From Sipunculus nudus (lineage: Eukaryota; Annelida; Sipuncula; Golfingiida; Sipunculidae): 64,000 bases of DNA. Both the position numbers and the translations under genes were made by a program. The stretch is taken from NCBI GenBank assembly GCA_026874595.1, contig CM049314.1:2007318-2071317 (forward strand), written 5' to 3'. The notes beneath the pieces are model-generated. The model had not been told where the DNA came from, did not search any database, and was given only the letters and a program-made list of their open reading frames with translations. Of the stretch, positions 1 through 10,725 are shown piece after piece; positions within the stretch are counted from its first letter, which is position 1, and every line of letters starts with the position of its first letter.

Positions 1-221
1 GACACATATATGTCAATATTATCATCCCTCTGTTATTTAGAGAAATATATTGATACATATTGATATATTGTAAATGAAATGAAATATATTAATAACCAGA
101 ATTATAAACTTTGGTTCTATTTCTAAATTATTACATATCTTAAACTGGTTTAGAATTTACCTATACTGAAAACAATATACCTTGTAATTAAAACCTAACT
201 TTATACTTCATTGTTATATAT

Positions 222-255
222 TTGGATGGTGTCACACAAACAATAAAAGGTAGGT

Positions 256-301
<46 letters not shown>

Positions 302-900
302 GCAAATAGAGGAATCAAATTTTTTCCGACATTTTTACTTCTATGTAGTTACGTGCAACGAGTTGCACTCATATATTCATATATATATATATATTATAAA
401 GTTTTCACAAATTTGATTACCCTCCCACACCCATCCATGAAGATATATTGACGCCACCGGGCTTACCGGAGTAGATGTTGATTTTGGCGCTGGCTGTGTA
501 GATGCTGATACTGTAGCATCGCTCTGTTTTAAAATAAAACATGCTACTTGCTATTAAAAATAGAAAAGAGAATCTCCCAGCTTAAGGAATTTAAAATCAT
601 CATTACTCTTATAAATTTTATTCAGCGTATATCTTTTAAGATCGATTTGATTTGAGGTCTATGCGATCCTTATCATGATAAATTCCTTTAAATTAATTCA
701 TTTTTAAGATGTAACACAAACAAGCAATATCCTTTGATGACAGCAGAAGGCATAGAGAAAACTTTGTATTTGTCCTCTACAGTGAACTTCTAAATTTTTA
801 AAACATAAACTTAAATTTTGCTCGTCTCAACGTTAACCTTTTACTATAACCCTACCTTTTTCTTAATTTTAAAATTATGAACATCAAGTCGTCCCCTTGA
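222..900. other. AT-rich flank with TA microsatellite and likely 3' end of the PAN-like gene
   Basis: AT-rich non-coding sequence with a (TA)n run at about 258-297 and a shorter one near 380. Read on the minus strand, an AATAAA hexamer at 617-622 lies about 345 bp past the stop of the small secreted gene and could be its polyadenylation signal. No other gene is visible from position 1 to 960. Confidence 0.5.
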
Positions 901-966
901 AATATTGCTTTTGTTTTCTTAAGACAGTCATACAGACAAACTAATATAAAAAATTACAACAATTAC

Positions 967-1299
967 TCAGAATTGTTTACTGACCACTGCGAAGTAAGTA
1001 CATTTCCCAGCACTGTTTCCTATCACGCTCAGGTCTTCGACAGTCTCAGTCAGCAGCTGACAGGTGTAGGTGGAGCCCGGGGCCAGTCCTGCGGCCGAGT
1101 AGCCGACCGTCCGACAGCCAGTCTCAGCAGCGCATTCGATTCCACATTGAATCAGGCTTTCCGCTTTAACTCTCTTTGCGCTGTTATTTAAACCACAGTC
1201 GCGGTTCTCATACACCTTCTTATAAACCTGAACAAAGGTTGTGCCAAACGCGCACATAGGAAGGAATGATACAATGCCAATTATGTTTACCAGACCCAT
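967..1299 (-). CDS. small secreted cysteine-rich protein, PAN/apple-like
   Basis: A 110-residue ORF starting at an ATG (1299-1297). Residues 1 to about 20 form a hydrophobic signal peptide, so the product is probably secreted. The mature part has six cysteines (35, 52, 56, 62, 80, 100). The run from 48 to 83, with Cys-x3-Cys-x5-Cys, a Gly-Tyr and then a Cys-Gln-Leu-Leu, looks like the core of PAN/apple domains, which bind proteins or sugars outside the cell and are common as short secreted proteins in molluscs. The ORF is intact and looks complete in one exon, but a 5' non-coding exon cannot be excluded. The C-terminus is short (KCTYFAVV then six residues). The domain call is by pattern only. 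It could also be the last exon of a longer gene or a species-specific effector. Confidence 0.6.
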   Translation of the reverse strand: MGLVNIIGIVSFLPMCAFGTTFVQVYKKVYENRDCGLNNSAKRVKAESLIQCGIECAAETGCRTVGYSAAGLAPGSTYTCQLLTETVEDLSVIGNSAGKCTYFAVVSKQF

Positions 1300-1884
1300 T
1301 TTCCTTTTCCTACGTTTTAATTGTGCTAAGCATGCGAAAAGCTCACAGATATTTCGTATCTTATTGTGGCTGGCGGCAGATGATGTCTGTGGGAACGAAC
1401 CCTGGAGCGGCTAAGGAACTTTAATGCAAGCAAAAGTCTTTCTGCTTCGAGGGTCTGTTGTAAGAGCCCGGAAGTCTTCGTTATTAGCGCTAATGCACAG
1501 TACATTGTGTTTTTATGTATGAAAATGCCGAAAAAAACATATCCCTTTAGCGAAAGTCACGAAAAAATTGAGTGATTTCCTGTTTAACTTGTCCCGTGGT
1601 TTTATAGGGGTCTCGAAGACGTGGAGAGCCAGTGAAACTGTGAAAGTATCCCCTTAACTGTATAGTTTATAGTCAATCTTTCAATGGGGGTCAATGGGAT
1701 GGTCTATTTTTGCTTTATGGTATTCTCTCATACTATACCCATCTACATCAAGAAACAAGTGGTTGATGTCTGGGCTTTGTCAGCATGTCTTAGAGTGGTG
1801 TGTTTGCAGTCTTCTTGTCGTCTCTCATTTCATATGCATATGGAAAATTACAGAGGTTCTTGGATACTTGTAAAGTAAAGTTCA

Positions 1885-1920
<36 letters not shown>

Positions 1921-2930
1921 TCAGTAAAAAATACTTGGTAATCCCCAAAAATGGCTACGCAAAGACACGTCCATTGCACATGCGCAATCATGGTTGATGT
2001 TAGAGTGCGTAGCGAGTGCATAAAATCCACAAACCAGGGGGCTCATGAAAGAACACCGACTATATCTGTGGTTGAGAGACTGTTGTGACAAGTCAAATAA
2101 AATTGCGTGACTTATCTAGGGTTACCAAGGTTACTTTAATTTAATTATAATGGTAAAAGTAAAATTTAGATTTATGGGATGGTATTCATGCATGCTATAA
2201 ATAAACGTAAACTCCTGGAGGGGCCGTTTATTTGACTGGGTATAGAACAAATGTTTGCCAGTGGGCCTTAGAAACATCGAGACTACCTGATGCAGTGACG
2301 TTTTCTGTACAGAGTCCGTGCCGCCACTCAGTATTTTGATTGAGAATGTCTCGAGAAGACGTTGACAGCGGAACACAAAATTGTGTATTAGAACACTCTA
2401 CAGACAAGTAAGGGTCATTACGCTCAGCCGACTTTCATGTTGACAATATGTCCTTGCACAGGCAACTAATCAAGATAATGTAAGTGGCATCATTGGTCAA
2501 GCATATTAGCTAAAGTTCATCAAGACCCATAAGCAAACCAAATATGATGACAATCAATCCAGCATTTCCTGAGGAATCTGGCAATTTGTGTGTATTTTGC
2601 ATTATTTCTGGGGTGTTAAAACATGCCCCGAAACTGTGAGAATATAGATCACAGTTAGAATGTCAAGTTAGAAGATTCTTGGTCCAATGGTAATGATTTG
2701 TGCCCTGCTTTATTATCAAATTTTCATTATTCTTGTAAGGGGGGGGGGGGGGGCTTATAAGCCTTTTAGCTCCAAGAATATTGGTAACAGAGACCTAATT
2801 ACTGGTTTCTAAGGATATTTTTCATGAGCTACCTGGATGTCAAGTGAGAAGATTCTAGGTCCAACGGTTATGATCTGTGCCCTAATAACGAACGCCGCAT
2901 CTTTAAAGGTCTTAGAAATAGAGAAAAAAA
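1300..2930. other. intergenic, no gene seen; TC and G simple repeats
   Basis: Nothing coding is supported. It contains the upstream region of the PAN-like gene, a (TC)n run at about 1886-1916 and a 15-bp G run at 2739-2753. Short ORFs here overlap the simple repeats and have no recognisable content. Confidence 0.5.
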
Positions 2931-3119
2931 TGTGATAAAATTCGAAAAAAATCTAGGTTGCGCCACCAGTCCGCAGGGACTGATGTCAGCTGAGCTCACA
3001 AACTGTCAACACAATTTGTGCTCCAGATTCAACGAGTGTAATATATCACGAATCCAAGTCACTTGTATTATGAAACGAAAACGTCAGGATAAGGAGACGT
3101 GTGTCTTGCTGATTCTACC

Positions 3120-3300
3120 AAAGGCAGGACAGTCGAGGGGTAAAACGCTAGGCTCTCTCCGCTGCCGACCAGGGTTCGACTCCCGGCGGGGTTAGGAGAG
3201 AGGGTTATGGTTGCCCGTCACTGGCCGGGGGTTTCATCCACCTCTACAGACTACCGAGCGCCACCATCTGAGCCATGGAGAGTGCCGCCATTAGTTGTAA
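3120..3300 (+). repeat. tRNA-derived SINE relic
   Basis: Contains a sequence like the internal RNA polymerase III B box (GGTTCGACTCC near 3173) flanked by a GGG/CCC T-arm-like stem, with a degenerate A-box region about 35 bp upstream, followed by a non-tRNA body. A full tRNA cloverleaf cannot be drawn. This is how the heads of tRNA-derived SINEs look. The end of the element was not determined. Confidence 0.45.
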
Positions 3301-3423
3301 TAACTATTTGCACAATTAATGTAAAATTTAGAAAAGTTTATATTAAGGTTCAGTGAATTCCCCAGACTGGCGTGTTGTAGAAACAAGTCGCAATTACTGG
3401 TGTTCCAATTAATGCTCATTCGC

Positions 3424-4404
3424 TGTTACAGCGCAGATTGTACATAAGATCTACAATATTATAATTATTTACTGGTTCAGCGCAGATTGTACAAATGATC
3501 TTTAATATAACAATTATTAACTGGTACAGTGCAGATTGTACATAAGATCTTCAATATTACGATTATTTACTGGTTCAGCGCAGATTGTACATAAGGTCTT
3601 CAATATTACGATTATTTACTGGTACAGCGCAGATTGTACATAAGATCTTCAATATAAAAATTATTTACTGGTACAGCGCAGATTGTACATAAGATCTTCA
3701 ATATTACGGTTATTTACTGGTACAGCGCAGATTGTACATAAGATCTTCAATATTACGATTATTTACTGGTACAGCGCAGATTGTACATAAGATCTTCAAT
3801 ATTACGATTATTTACTGGTACAGCGCAGATTGTACATAAGATCTTCAATACTAGATTATTTACTGGTACAGCGCAGATTGTACATAAGATCTTCAATATT
3901 ATAATTATTTACTGGTACAGCGCAGATTGTACATAAGATCTTCAATATTATAATTATTTACTGGTACAGCGCAGATTGTACATAAGATCTTCAATATTAT
4001 AATTATTTACTGGTACAGCGCAGATTGTACATAAGATCTTCAATATTACGATTATTTACTGGTACAGCGCAGATTGTACATAAGATCTTCAATATTACGA
4101 TTATTTACTGGTACAGCGCAGATTGTACATAAGATCTTCAATACTAGATTATTTACTGGTACAGCGCAGATTGTACATAAGATCTTCAATATTACGATTA
4201 TTTACTGGTACAGCGCAGAATGTACATAAAATCTTCAATATTACGATTATTTACTGGTTCAGCGCAGATTGTACATAAGATCTTCAATATTACGATTATT
4301 TACTGGTACAGCGCAGATTGTACATAAGATCTTCAATATAAGAATTATTTACTGGTACAGTGCAGATTGTACATAAGATCTTCAATATAAGAATTATTTA
4401 CTGG
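3424..4404. repeat. minisatellite, 49-bp unit, about 20 copies
   Basis: A tandem array of a 49-bp unit containing TACAGCGCAGATTGTACATA and AGATCTTCAATATTA. Copies are highly alike, with a few variant positions (TTC for TAC before AGCGC, TATTATAA for TATTACGA). Some copies share the same variants several units apart, which suggests that blocks of units were duplicated. There is no coding potential. Confidence 0.95.
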
Positions 4405-4622
4405 ATAATCGGATAGGTCCCACAAACTGACATACACCTGTCTGGGTCCGCCTCTCTCTCGGCTCTAAAACACAGCCCCCTATTTTACACTTTACACCTC
4501 CAGCCGAGAACCTTCCATTGTTCGAACATTCCAAAGAATCCAACACAGTACACACGTTCGAAGATCATACCAGGACAACGAATGCCGTGTCTCAACATAT
4601 TAGGGTTCACACGTGAGCTATA
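4405..4622 (+). repeat. dispersed repeat inside the 49-bp array, copy 1
   Basis: About 215 bp interrupting the 49-bp minisatellite. It matches 12401-12645 in the same orientation, with shared blocks such as GGATAATCGGA, AAACACAGCCCCCTATTT, AGCCGAGAA and CACACGTGA. Minisatellite copies resume at about 4630, so this is either an insertion into the array or the unit from which the array grew. Confidence 0.75.
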
Positions 4623-4629
4623 TATAATT

Positions 4630-4812
4630 ATATACTGGTAAGATCTTCAATATTGTAGTTATACACTGGTACAACGCAGATTGTACCTAAGGGCTTAAAT
4701 AGAATGATTATTAACTGGTACAGCGCAGATTGTAAATAAGATCTTCAATATTATAATTATTTACCGGGACAGCGCAGATTGTACATAAGATCTTCAATAT
4801 TATAATTGTTTT
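4630..4812. repeat. degenerate copies of the 49-bp minisatellite
   Basis: Four diverged copies of the same 49-bp unit lie on the right side of the dispersed repeat. They are more mutated than those on the left, as expected for an array edge that no longer takes part in homogenisation. Confidence 0.85.
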
Positions 4813-4920
4813 CCGCCAGTCGACAGGGAGTTGACTCGTATATATAATATGAACCGAGAGACATGTTTATATATTTAAAGCGGTCTCACTGGATAATTGC
4901 ATGCAAAGTAAAATTGGAAT

Positions 4921-4980
4921 GGTCAGAGGCCACGCTCGCATCAGAAGTTTTCGGCGAGCGTGATATCTTAGTTACGTGCA
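4921..4980 (+). repeat. A1 terminal repeat of the YR retrotransposon
   Basis: About 60 bp repeated as A2 near the right end and ending in a shared TTAGTTACGTGCAA. Inside is a perfect 9-bp inverted repeat, CACGCTCGC (4931-4939) and GCGAGCGTG (4954-4962), able to form a hairpin. Confidence 0.8.
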
Positions 4981-5020
4981 ATTAACGGGCGAGATCGCTG
5001 CTTATAGCAGGAAAGATTTT

Positions 5021-5885
5021 ATGGAAGATATTGAAGGTAAACTTGACTTTCTGATTCATAAACTTGATAATTTGGACGCTAAAGTGATAACGATTGAACA
5101 GAGAAACAATTCAGAGCATGCTCTCGTCACAGAAAACCTTAAAGATTGGATTTAAAAGTAAAAGTGAGAAACTGGAGTCAGTTGAAAGTGCCGCTGCGTC
5201 ACGTGTACAGATCACGGGTGGCTCAGACGCCTGTGTGGAGCCAGACAGAAATGTATCTAATTCAGGCTTTGCCACACCAGGCCTAGAGGCGGACGGGGGT
5301 CCTGGAGGTGAAAACTCTCATTCCACAACCGCCTGGGAATCCTTGCAGGAAGAATATAATGCTATTTAAGACCCGTTATAAGGTGTAAAACTCCCATCTG
5401 ATCACAAGTTGCACGATTCTTGCATCAGTATACGAAGAAACGACCAACAAGTTTTTAATACGCTCAGTAGATCTGGAAGATATATTGAGACTGCACTGAA
5501 GTGAGTAGCGGTACATGCTACCAGTAGTTCGCTTTGCCAGGAATCCCTGATTCAACTGCATACAATTTTGCTTGCCCATCTAAGATATATTCAAGCGGAA
5601 TCAGCAGCCCTGCAAGTTCAAAGTACTTTTGATGAAACTGTCGCAAAATTTTTCAGGAGCCTGCAATATAACACATATGCGCTGAATAGTCAACATTTGG
5701 AACATTTAAAAACTGCCGTCGAGTTTTGTAGTTTGCGCGGACAAATACAGCGGGGACGAATCAGAGGTCAAACAGGACGAAGAGGACAGTCACGTGGAAG
5801 GGGCTACATTCCAGATAGATTTCATCAACTTACTAATCGGCATATCCCTAATACGCACCCAGCTCCCTCCCCTGAGGAGTCTTAA
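5021..5885 (+). pseudogene. gag-like ORF of the YR retrotransposon (broken)
   Basis: An ATG at 5021 opens a short Leu/Asp/Lys-rich segment that looks coiled-coil and stops after about 44 codons. Reading continues in another frame from about 5094 to a stop at 5369, and again from 5568 to 5885. The last part is rich in Arg and Gly (repeated RGR and GRRGQ motifs near 5740-5800), as expected of a nucleic-acid-binding Gag C-terminus. The gag assignment rests on position and composition, not on a recognised domain. Confidence 0.55.
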
Positions 5886-6088
5886 ATGTGTATACTAGTG
5901 ACTCATGAATTGGAGCATTTTTCATTCTGTGTGCATTTTATGACTTGATGTTGTTTACGGTATTAGGCCTACGCATAAAATGAAAGATATTATATGTCAA
6001 TACTTTGAATGTTTATCGAAATTTTTACCATTAGTAGGTATATTGTTCCTTCTTTAACAGTGTTTTCACCAGTGCGGACAAGTTCGTC

Positions 6089-7645
6089 ATGATAATTAGT
6101 ACTGTTGGCCTACTTGGTATGGGTTTATCAGAACGGTTAGTTAACCACATTGCAGAATGGGAAAGAATAGCTTCTCCAACGGTTGTTAATTGGATAAGAG
6201 AGGGTTTGCCCCTGTGTTTTGATAACTCGATTCCTCAGTCTAAAATATTAAGTAATAAAAAGTTTAATCTTGCGGAAGTAAATTCGTGGACAGTGAGGTA
6301 CAAGATCTCGTTAAGGAAGGTGATATACGAAAGGTCGGGGCTATTCCACATAATGTGTCGCCTATAGGCATTGTTCCAAAGAAACGAGGTAAATAAAGGC
6401 TTATAACTGATCTCAGATTTCTTAATGCCTACAGCGTACCACCGACATTCTGCAATGAGGATATCAGAGAGGTTATTAACCAGATACGTCCAAATGACTT
6501 GCTGTTAACTTTAGACATTAAATCAGGTTTTCAACATGTACCGGTTGCCAAGGAATCCCACAACTGTTTAGGTTTTAAGTGGCGTGGAAAGTATTATCAG
6601 TGGAGATGTCTTCCTTTTGGCTATAATGGAAGCCCATATTATTTTCATAAGAAATCCGTTGTGTTGTAAAGACACTTCGGGAGAAAGTCTCCGAGTTGTA
6701 GCATTTGTTGATAATTTTCTGTTAATGTGTGATCCATCACGTGCAGTCCGACACTGAGTGTATTTTTTTATGTCATTTCTTCACTTTGATTTCGTGTCAA
6801 TTGGGCTAAGTCATCGTTGGACCCGAGTACTTTAAAAGTTTATTGGTTTTGTGATTGACAGGGTGATGGTCATGTGTGGATATATGTCCCAAAACGAAGG
6901 ATACATATTTTGAAAAAGTCGTATCTTGCGCCCAGGAACAGCTACTGCGCGGGCGCTAGCCCGTGTCGCAGGCCAGTGTATCTCCATGTGTCGTTTTGTT
7001 CCTCAAGGAAAGTTGCTATTTAGGAACTTGTATCGATTAGTCAAGTCGCGTTCAACATGGCAGGACAAACTGGTGATAGACACAGGGACTATGAAAGATT
7101 TAAAATGGTGGTTCAACGTAATGTCATCCTGGAACGGAAGGGCACAAACAGATCCAGGGTCAGTTAGTTACCGACGCTTCCAGCTCTGGATAGAGCGCTC
7201 ATTTTCAAGACAGCCAAGCAGCAGGCTATTGGAATCACCGAATGTCTCGGGAACATTCAAACTATCGCGAGTTAATGGCAGTAATGATGGCCATGCATTC
7301 TGTCATTATCCAAAGAACTAGCCAACAAACATATTCAACTGCACTCGGACAACATCAATATCGTGGCATGTATGAACAATCTGGGTGGTCCGCAACACAA
7401 GCTTACCCAACTAGCCAAAGCCATATGGACCGAGTGTGCAGACAGGAATATAACAGTAGAGACCAAATATATAGCGTCAAGGAGCAATTCAGTAGCCGAT
7501 GGTCTGTCCCGCTTGTCGAACAAACACGAATTGAACCTTCATCCGCAGATATTTGTTGTGATCGACAAAATGTTCGACCCTCATCATGTAGACAGGTTTG
7601 CTTCTTTTGCTACAGCACTGCTGCCAAACTACAACAGCCTTTAAA
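6089..7645 (+). pseudogene. reverse transcriptase-RNase H of the YR retrotransposon (broken)
   Basis: RT signatures are spread over several frames: a KKRGK and RLITDLRFLNAY segment (about 6378-6435), motif A as TLDIKSGF (about 6508), the LPFG box followed by SPYYFHK (about 6612-6655), and motif C as FVDN at 6704-6715, where an active enzyme has YxDD. RNase H follows: TDASSSG (about 7170), broken by a stop codon TAG at 7191-7193 where a Trp is usual, then an NYRELMA segment, HSDN and a final SNSVADGLSR (about 7480-7515). At least four frame changes are needed. The missing second Asp of motif C alone would abolish polymerase activity. Confidence 0.85.
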
Positions 7646-7929
7646 AAGACCCACAGACTATGGCTGTAGATGCGCTGGCGCAAAACGATTGGCAACGATA
7701 AAGCAATTTTGTCAACGCTCCGTTCAGTCTTTTGTCCAGGGTTGTAACAGGCCGATGCTACAGTGATTGCACCTTGTTGGCGAGCTCAAAGTTGGTGCAG
7801 AGAACTGATGGACATGTGCATCGCGCCGCCTCTCCGAATCCCAAAAATCGCTTTGCCATCAGGGCCCCAAGCTCCAACGCAGAACCACTAAGAAACCGGA
7901 AATGGCAACTGTTTTCCTGGCCAGTCTCT

Positions 7930-8941
7930 GGGAAGCCAAGGCGTTAAAGTTTGGACTATCAGACAGAGCAGCAAAACAGCTGCCATAAGCATGGGCTACC
8001 TCTACACTGTCTACATATAATCGGTTTGTTAGCAGGCTAAGTCTGTATTGTCGAGGCGGTGATCCGAGTTTGGTCACACCAGGTAATGTGGTCGATCTAC
8101 TTTGTGATATTACAGATGGGTCTGCGCGCCCTGAATCTCGACTAAAATTGGCAATGGCCTCCATCAAATGTTACTTTGATGCTAGGGGTATGTCCTCGCC
8201 GACCGATAATCCGATTGTTAAAAAAAATGTATTCTGCCTTGGTCAAATCAGTTACACTTGCACCGGCAGCGCGTACTAAAGTGATGCCATTCGAGCGGTT
8301 CTCAAGACTGTTTAAAGCATGGCCGGATAGCAAAGACCTAAGTACGGACAGATTACGCCTGAAAGCCGTTACTCTGTTGGCGATAGTGTTCATGGCCAGA
8401 CCCTCTTATCTGGCCCCGAGGAATCAGAGGTTTGATCCATCTACAATGACTTGCAGCGCTCATGTGCTTTCAACTAACAACATGGTTTTTGAAGATGACG
8501 GTTGTCTTGTGGTTCGTTTTTTTCGGTATAAAGAATGACACTTTGCGGTCTGGTTTTGAGTTGGTGATTCCTCCAAAAAATGACCCTCGGACAGACCCGG
8601 TACAATGCGTGTGGGAATATATCAATCGTATAGCCTCCATAAGAGGGGCTATTTCGGACAGTCCACTATTTCTCACGCTTAGGCAGCCTTATGAGGCGGT
8701 GTCAAGTTGTATCATAAGTAAAACTTTAGGGCAAGCCATAGCGCTGGCCGGTTTAGACACAAAGGTGTTTAATGCCAAAAACTTCAGACCCTCCGCCGCT
8801 ACGGCGGCTGTAGCCCAGAATGTTTCACAGGAGGCTGCCATGCAAATTGGTCGCTGGAAAACTCGAGCAGTTTTCCAGGCAGATTATGTTTATCCTCGTG
8901 CACCAGCGTCATACATGGATGGACTCCTGGGTGGAGTCTAA
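7930..8941 (+). pseudogene. tyrosine recombinase of the YR retrotransposon (broken)
   Basis: The C-terminal domain of the element, in three frames (about 7992-8218, 8220-8538, 8539-8941). A first catalytic Arg is likely in FMARPSYL (codon 8398-8400). The second box reads NFRPSAATAA (Arg at 8786-8788), followed by the IGRWKT motif and a Tyr in ADYVYP (8885-8893) near the C-terminus. This Arg ... Arg ... GRW ... Tyr order is that of phage-integrase-type recombinases, which DIRS-order elements use in place of a DDE integrase. The usual His of box II is not obvious. Confidence 0.8.
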
Positions 8942-9127
8942 CTTTTATTACCGCTTTATGTAGCATATTTATGGACTTGTTTCCTACTGGTCATTTAATA
9001 TGTTTCTGTTTGCTTATAGTTGCTACTGTGGTAATCCAGTGTGCATTATATTTATCCTAATGTACTACCACATTGTATGTGAACGTTCGTTATTTCACAT
9101 ATGCAGGTGTTCTTCATTCTCCTCTTA

Positions 9128-9420
9128 AGGCTTGACAATAAATATTTCAAAAGCCAATGTGACGTAAGTCTGTTAATACTGTAGTCATGTTAATGGAAAT
9201 TTTTAGAGGTCAGAGTCCACGCCCGCACCGGATGTTTTATGCGAGCGTGATAGCTTAGTTACGTGCAAGGTTTTTATTTGTAATTGTAATTAGTAATTTC
9301 ATAAGTATATATGTTGGTTTAGACTGGGTAAATGATAAGCTTTGTGGATTGGGTGTATCTAAGATGCTAAGGTTTGACAATTGAACTTCAAAAGACAATG
9401 TGACGTAAGTTTGTTAAAAA
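9128..9420 (+). repeat. B1-A2-B2 right terminus of the YR retrotransposon
   Basis: B1 (9128-9179) and B2 (9369-9420) share an AAGGYTTGACAA start and AATGTGACGTAAGT block. Between them A2 (9208-9268) repeats A1, including the stem CACGCCCGC / GCGAGCGTG with one mismatch relative to A1. B1 follows shortly after the recombinase stop. Confidence 0.8.
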
Positions 9421-9448
9421 TGTATATTATAATCCTATTGCATGCAAA

Positions 9449-10202
9449 ACCCTATCGCTGTCAGTGAACATTCCCCTGCGAGTTTCTACTGAACACACGT
9501 GCTTCTTCATGTAATATTCTTTATGTTATGCCTGTGTTAATTTAATACTTATAAAAGGAATTCAGTTCACGTCTGTTCGCAATGTTCTCTAAAACCGCGT
9601 TGTGTACAGATCTGTGACATACATCATTTTAAAGGTTATTATCCCCGCAGTGACAAAGGCAATATGAGAATAACTAATTTTTAATGTACATAAAATTTTG
9701 AGTGATTTTTCCGTTTTTACTGACTTGCACAGAGGTTAAACCGAGCACAGTTGAACTGCCTTCGGCAATGACCGGAATGCTTGCATTGTGGTCACTCAAC
9801 CTCAAACACTACTATTGTTCATATGAATAACGCTTGCTTTCAATGAGGGATTTGACCCTGTCTGGCGCTGGCCTCACATTTGAACGAGGCTCTCAATCAC
9901 GTGCGTGGTCAGTAAAAGGGAAAAACATGTTTCTCGCTTTATGAAATGGAGATTTCAACCCAGGAGGATTAATGACAAAACCTAATTCAAGGTCCCAATT
10001 TCAGTAACAGGGGTGGGGTTGGGTGGGGTGGAGTGGTGTCGGGGGTCTCGGGCCTCAAAATTTGTATGATACGATGAAAAAAAAAGTTGCGGTGGCTGAA
10101 AATGGGATAGGGACCCTTAGAATGGAGTCCCAGGAGCGAGAACAGAATCCGGTCTACGTCGACGAGGTTATGGCCGGGTGTATACGGACGGACGTTATGA
10201 TG
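9449..10202. other. intergenic, nothing recognised
   Basis: No gene, RNA or clear repeat could be supported. A short GGGGTGG-rich stretch at 10011-10040 and a 9-bp A run near 10078 are the only notable compositions. Confidence 0.4.
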
Positions 10203-10210
10203 TTTAGGAT

Positions 10211-10717
10211 TGGTACTGGGTAAAAGCCGGGATTCCCGGCCGGGAGCCGGGAGTACCCGGGTCCCGGAAAAAGCCGGGACTAAGGATTCAAGCGGAGAGT
10301 ATCACACATGCTCAATTTGTTATACAATAATCAAAGCACGTATACCCATGTATTAGTCCTAAACATATTTCGCTAATTCGATCTTTAAACACAGAGTTAT
10401 TTTTAAATGATGTTTGCAAAATGGGTAAAAACCGGGAGTAATCTTCCGGCCAGGGTAGCTGGTGTCACGTATATATATGTTCTCCCGAGCTTATGAGACC
10501 CCTCAAGACTGGTATTTTTTAAAAGGGCCCCATGCATACTGACCTGTGTAATTTTTAAAGTATCTCTAGCCAAATACATGGGTATACGTGCTTTGATTTT
10601 TGTATAACAAATTGAGCATGTGTGATACGCTCCGCTTGTTAATCCTTAGTCCCAGCTTTTTCCGGGACCCGGGTACTCCCGGCTCCCGGCCGGGAGTCCC
10701 GGCTTTTACCCAGTACC
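10211..10717. mobile_element. MITE with ~145-bp terminal inverted repeats and 8-bp target duplication
   Basis: A left arm (10212-10354) and right arm (10573-10717) are inverted copies of each other. They begin GGTACTGGGTAAAAGCCGGG and include a GC-rich CCCGGCCGGGAG segment and a CGTATACCCATGTATT inner end. The element is flanked by a perfect direct repeat TTTAGGAT (10203-10210 and 10718-10725), the mark of transposase-mediated insertion. The middle (about 220 bp) has no coding capacity. Long inverted repeats with an 8-9 bp duplication fit Mutator-like or hAT-like non-autonomous elements; the family is not decided. Confidence 0.9.
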
Positions 10718-10725
10718 TTTAGGAT

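Larger units (their letters stand above)
4896..9448 (+). mobile_element. decayed Ngaro/DIRS-type tyrosine-recombinase retrotransposon
   Basis: About 4.5 kb with the order gag-like ORF, reverse transcriptase, RNase H, tyrosine recombinase, all on the plus strand. No LTRs are present. Instead there are split direct repeats in the order A1 ... B1 A2 B2, the layout known for Ngaro-like elements of the DIRS order: A1 about 4921-4980, B1 about 9128-9179, A2 about 9208-9268, B2 about 9369-9420. The 12-mer ATTGCATGCAAA occurs at both ends (4896-4907 and 9437-9448) and was used here to set the limits. Every coding domain has frameshifts or stops, so the copy is dead. Integration in this order uses the recombinase and usually leaves no target duplication. 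Confidence 0.85.

Noticed and set aside
10023-10223. 66-codon plus-strand ORF before the MITE
   Set aside because: Its end runs into the MITE border and it has no recognisable content.
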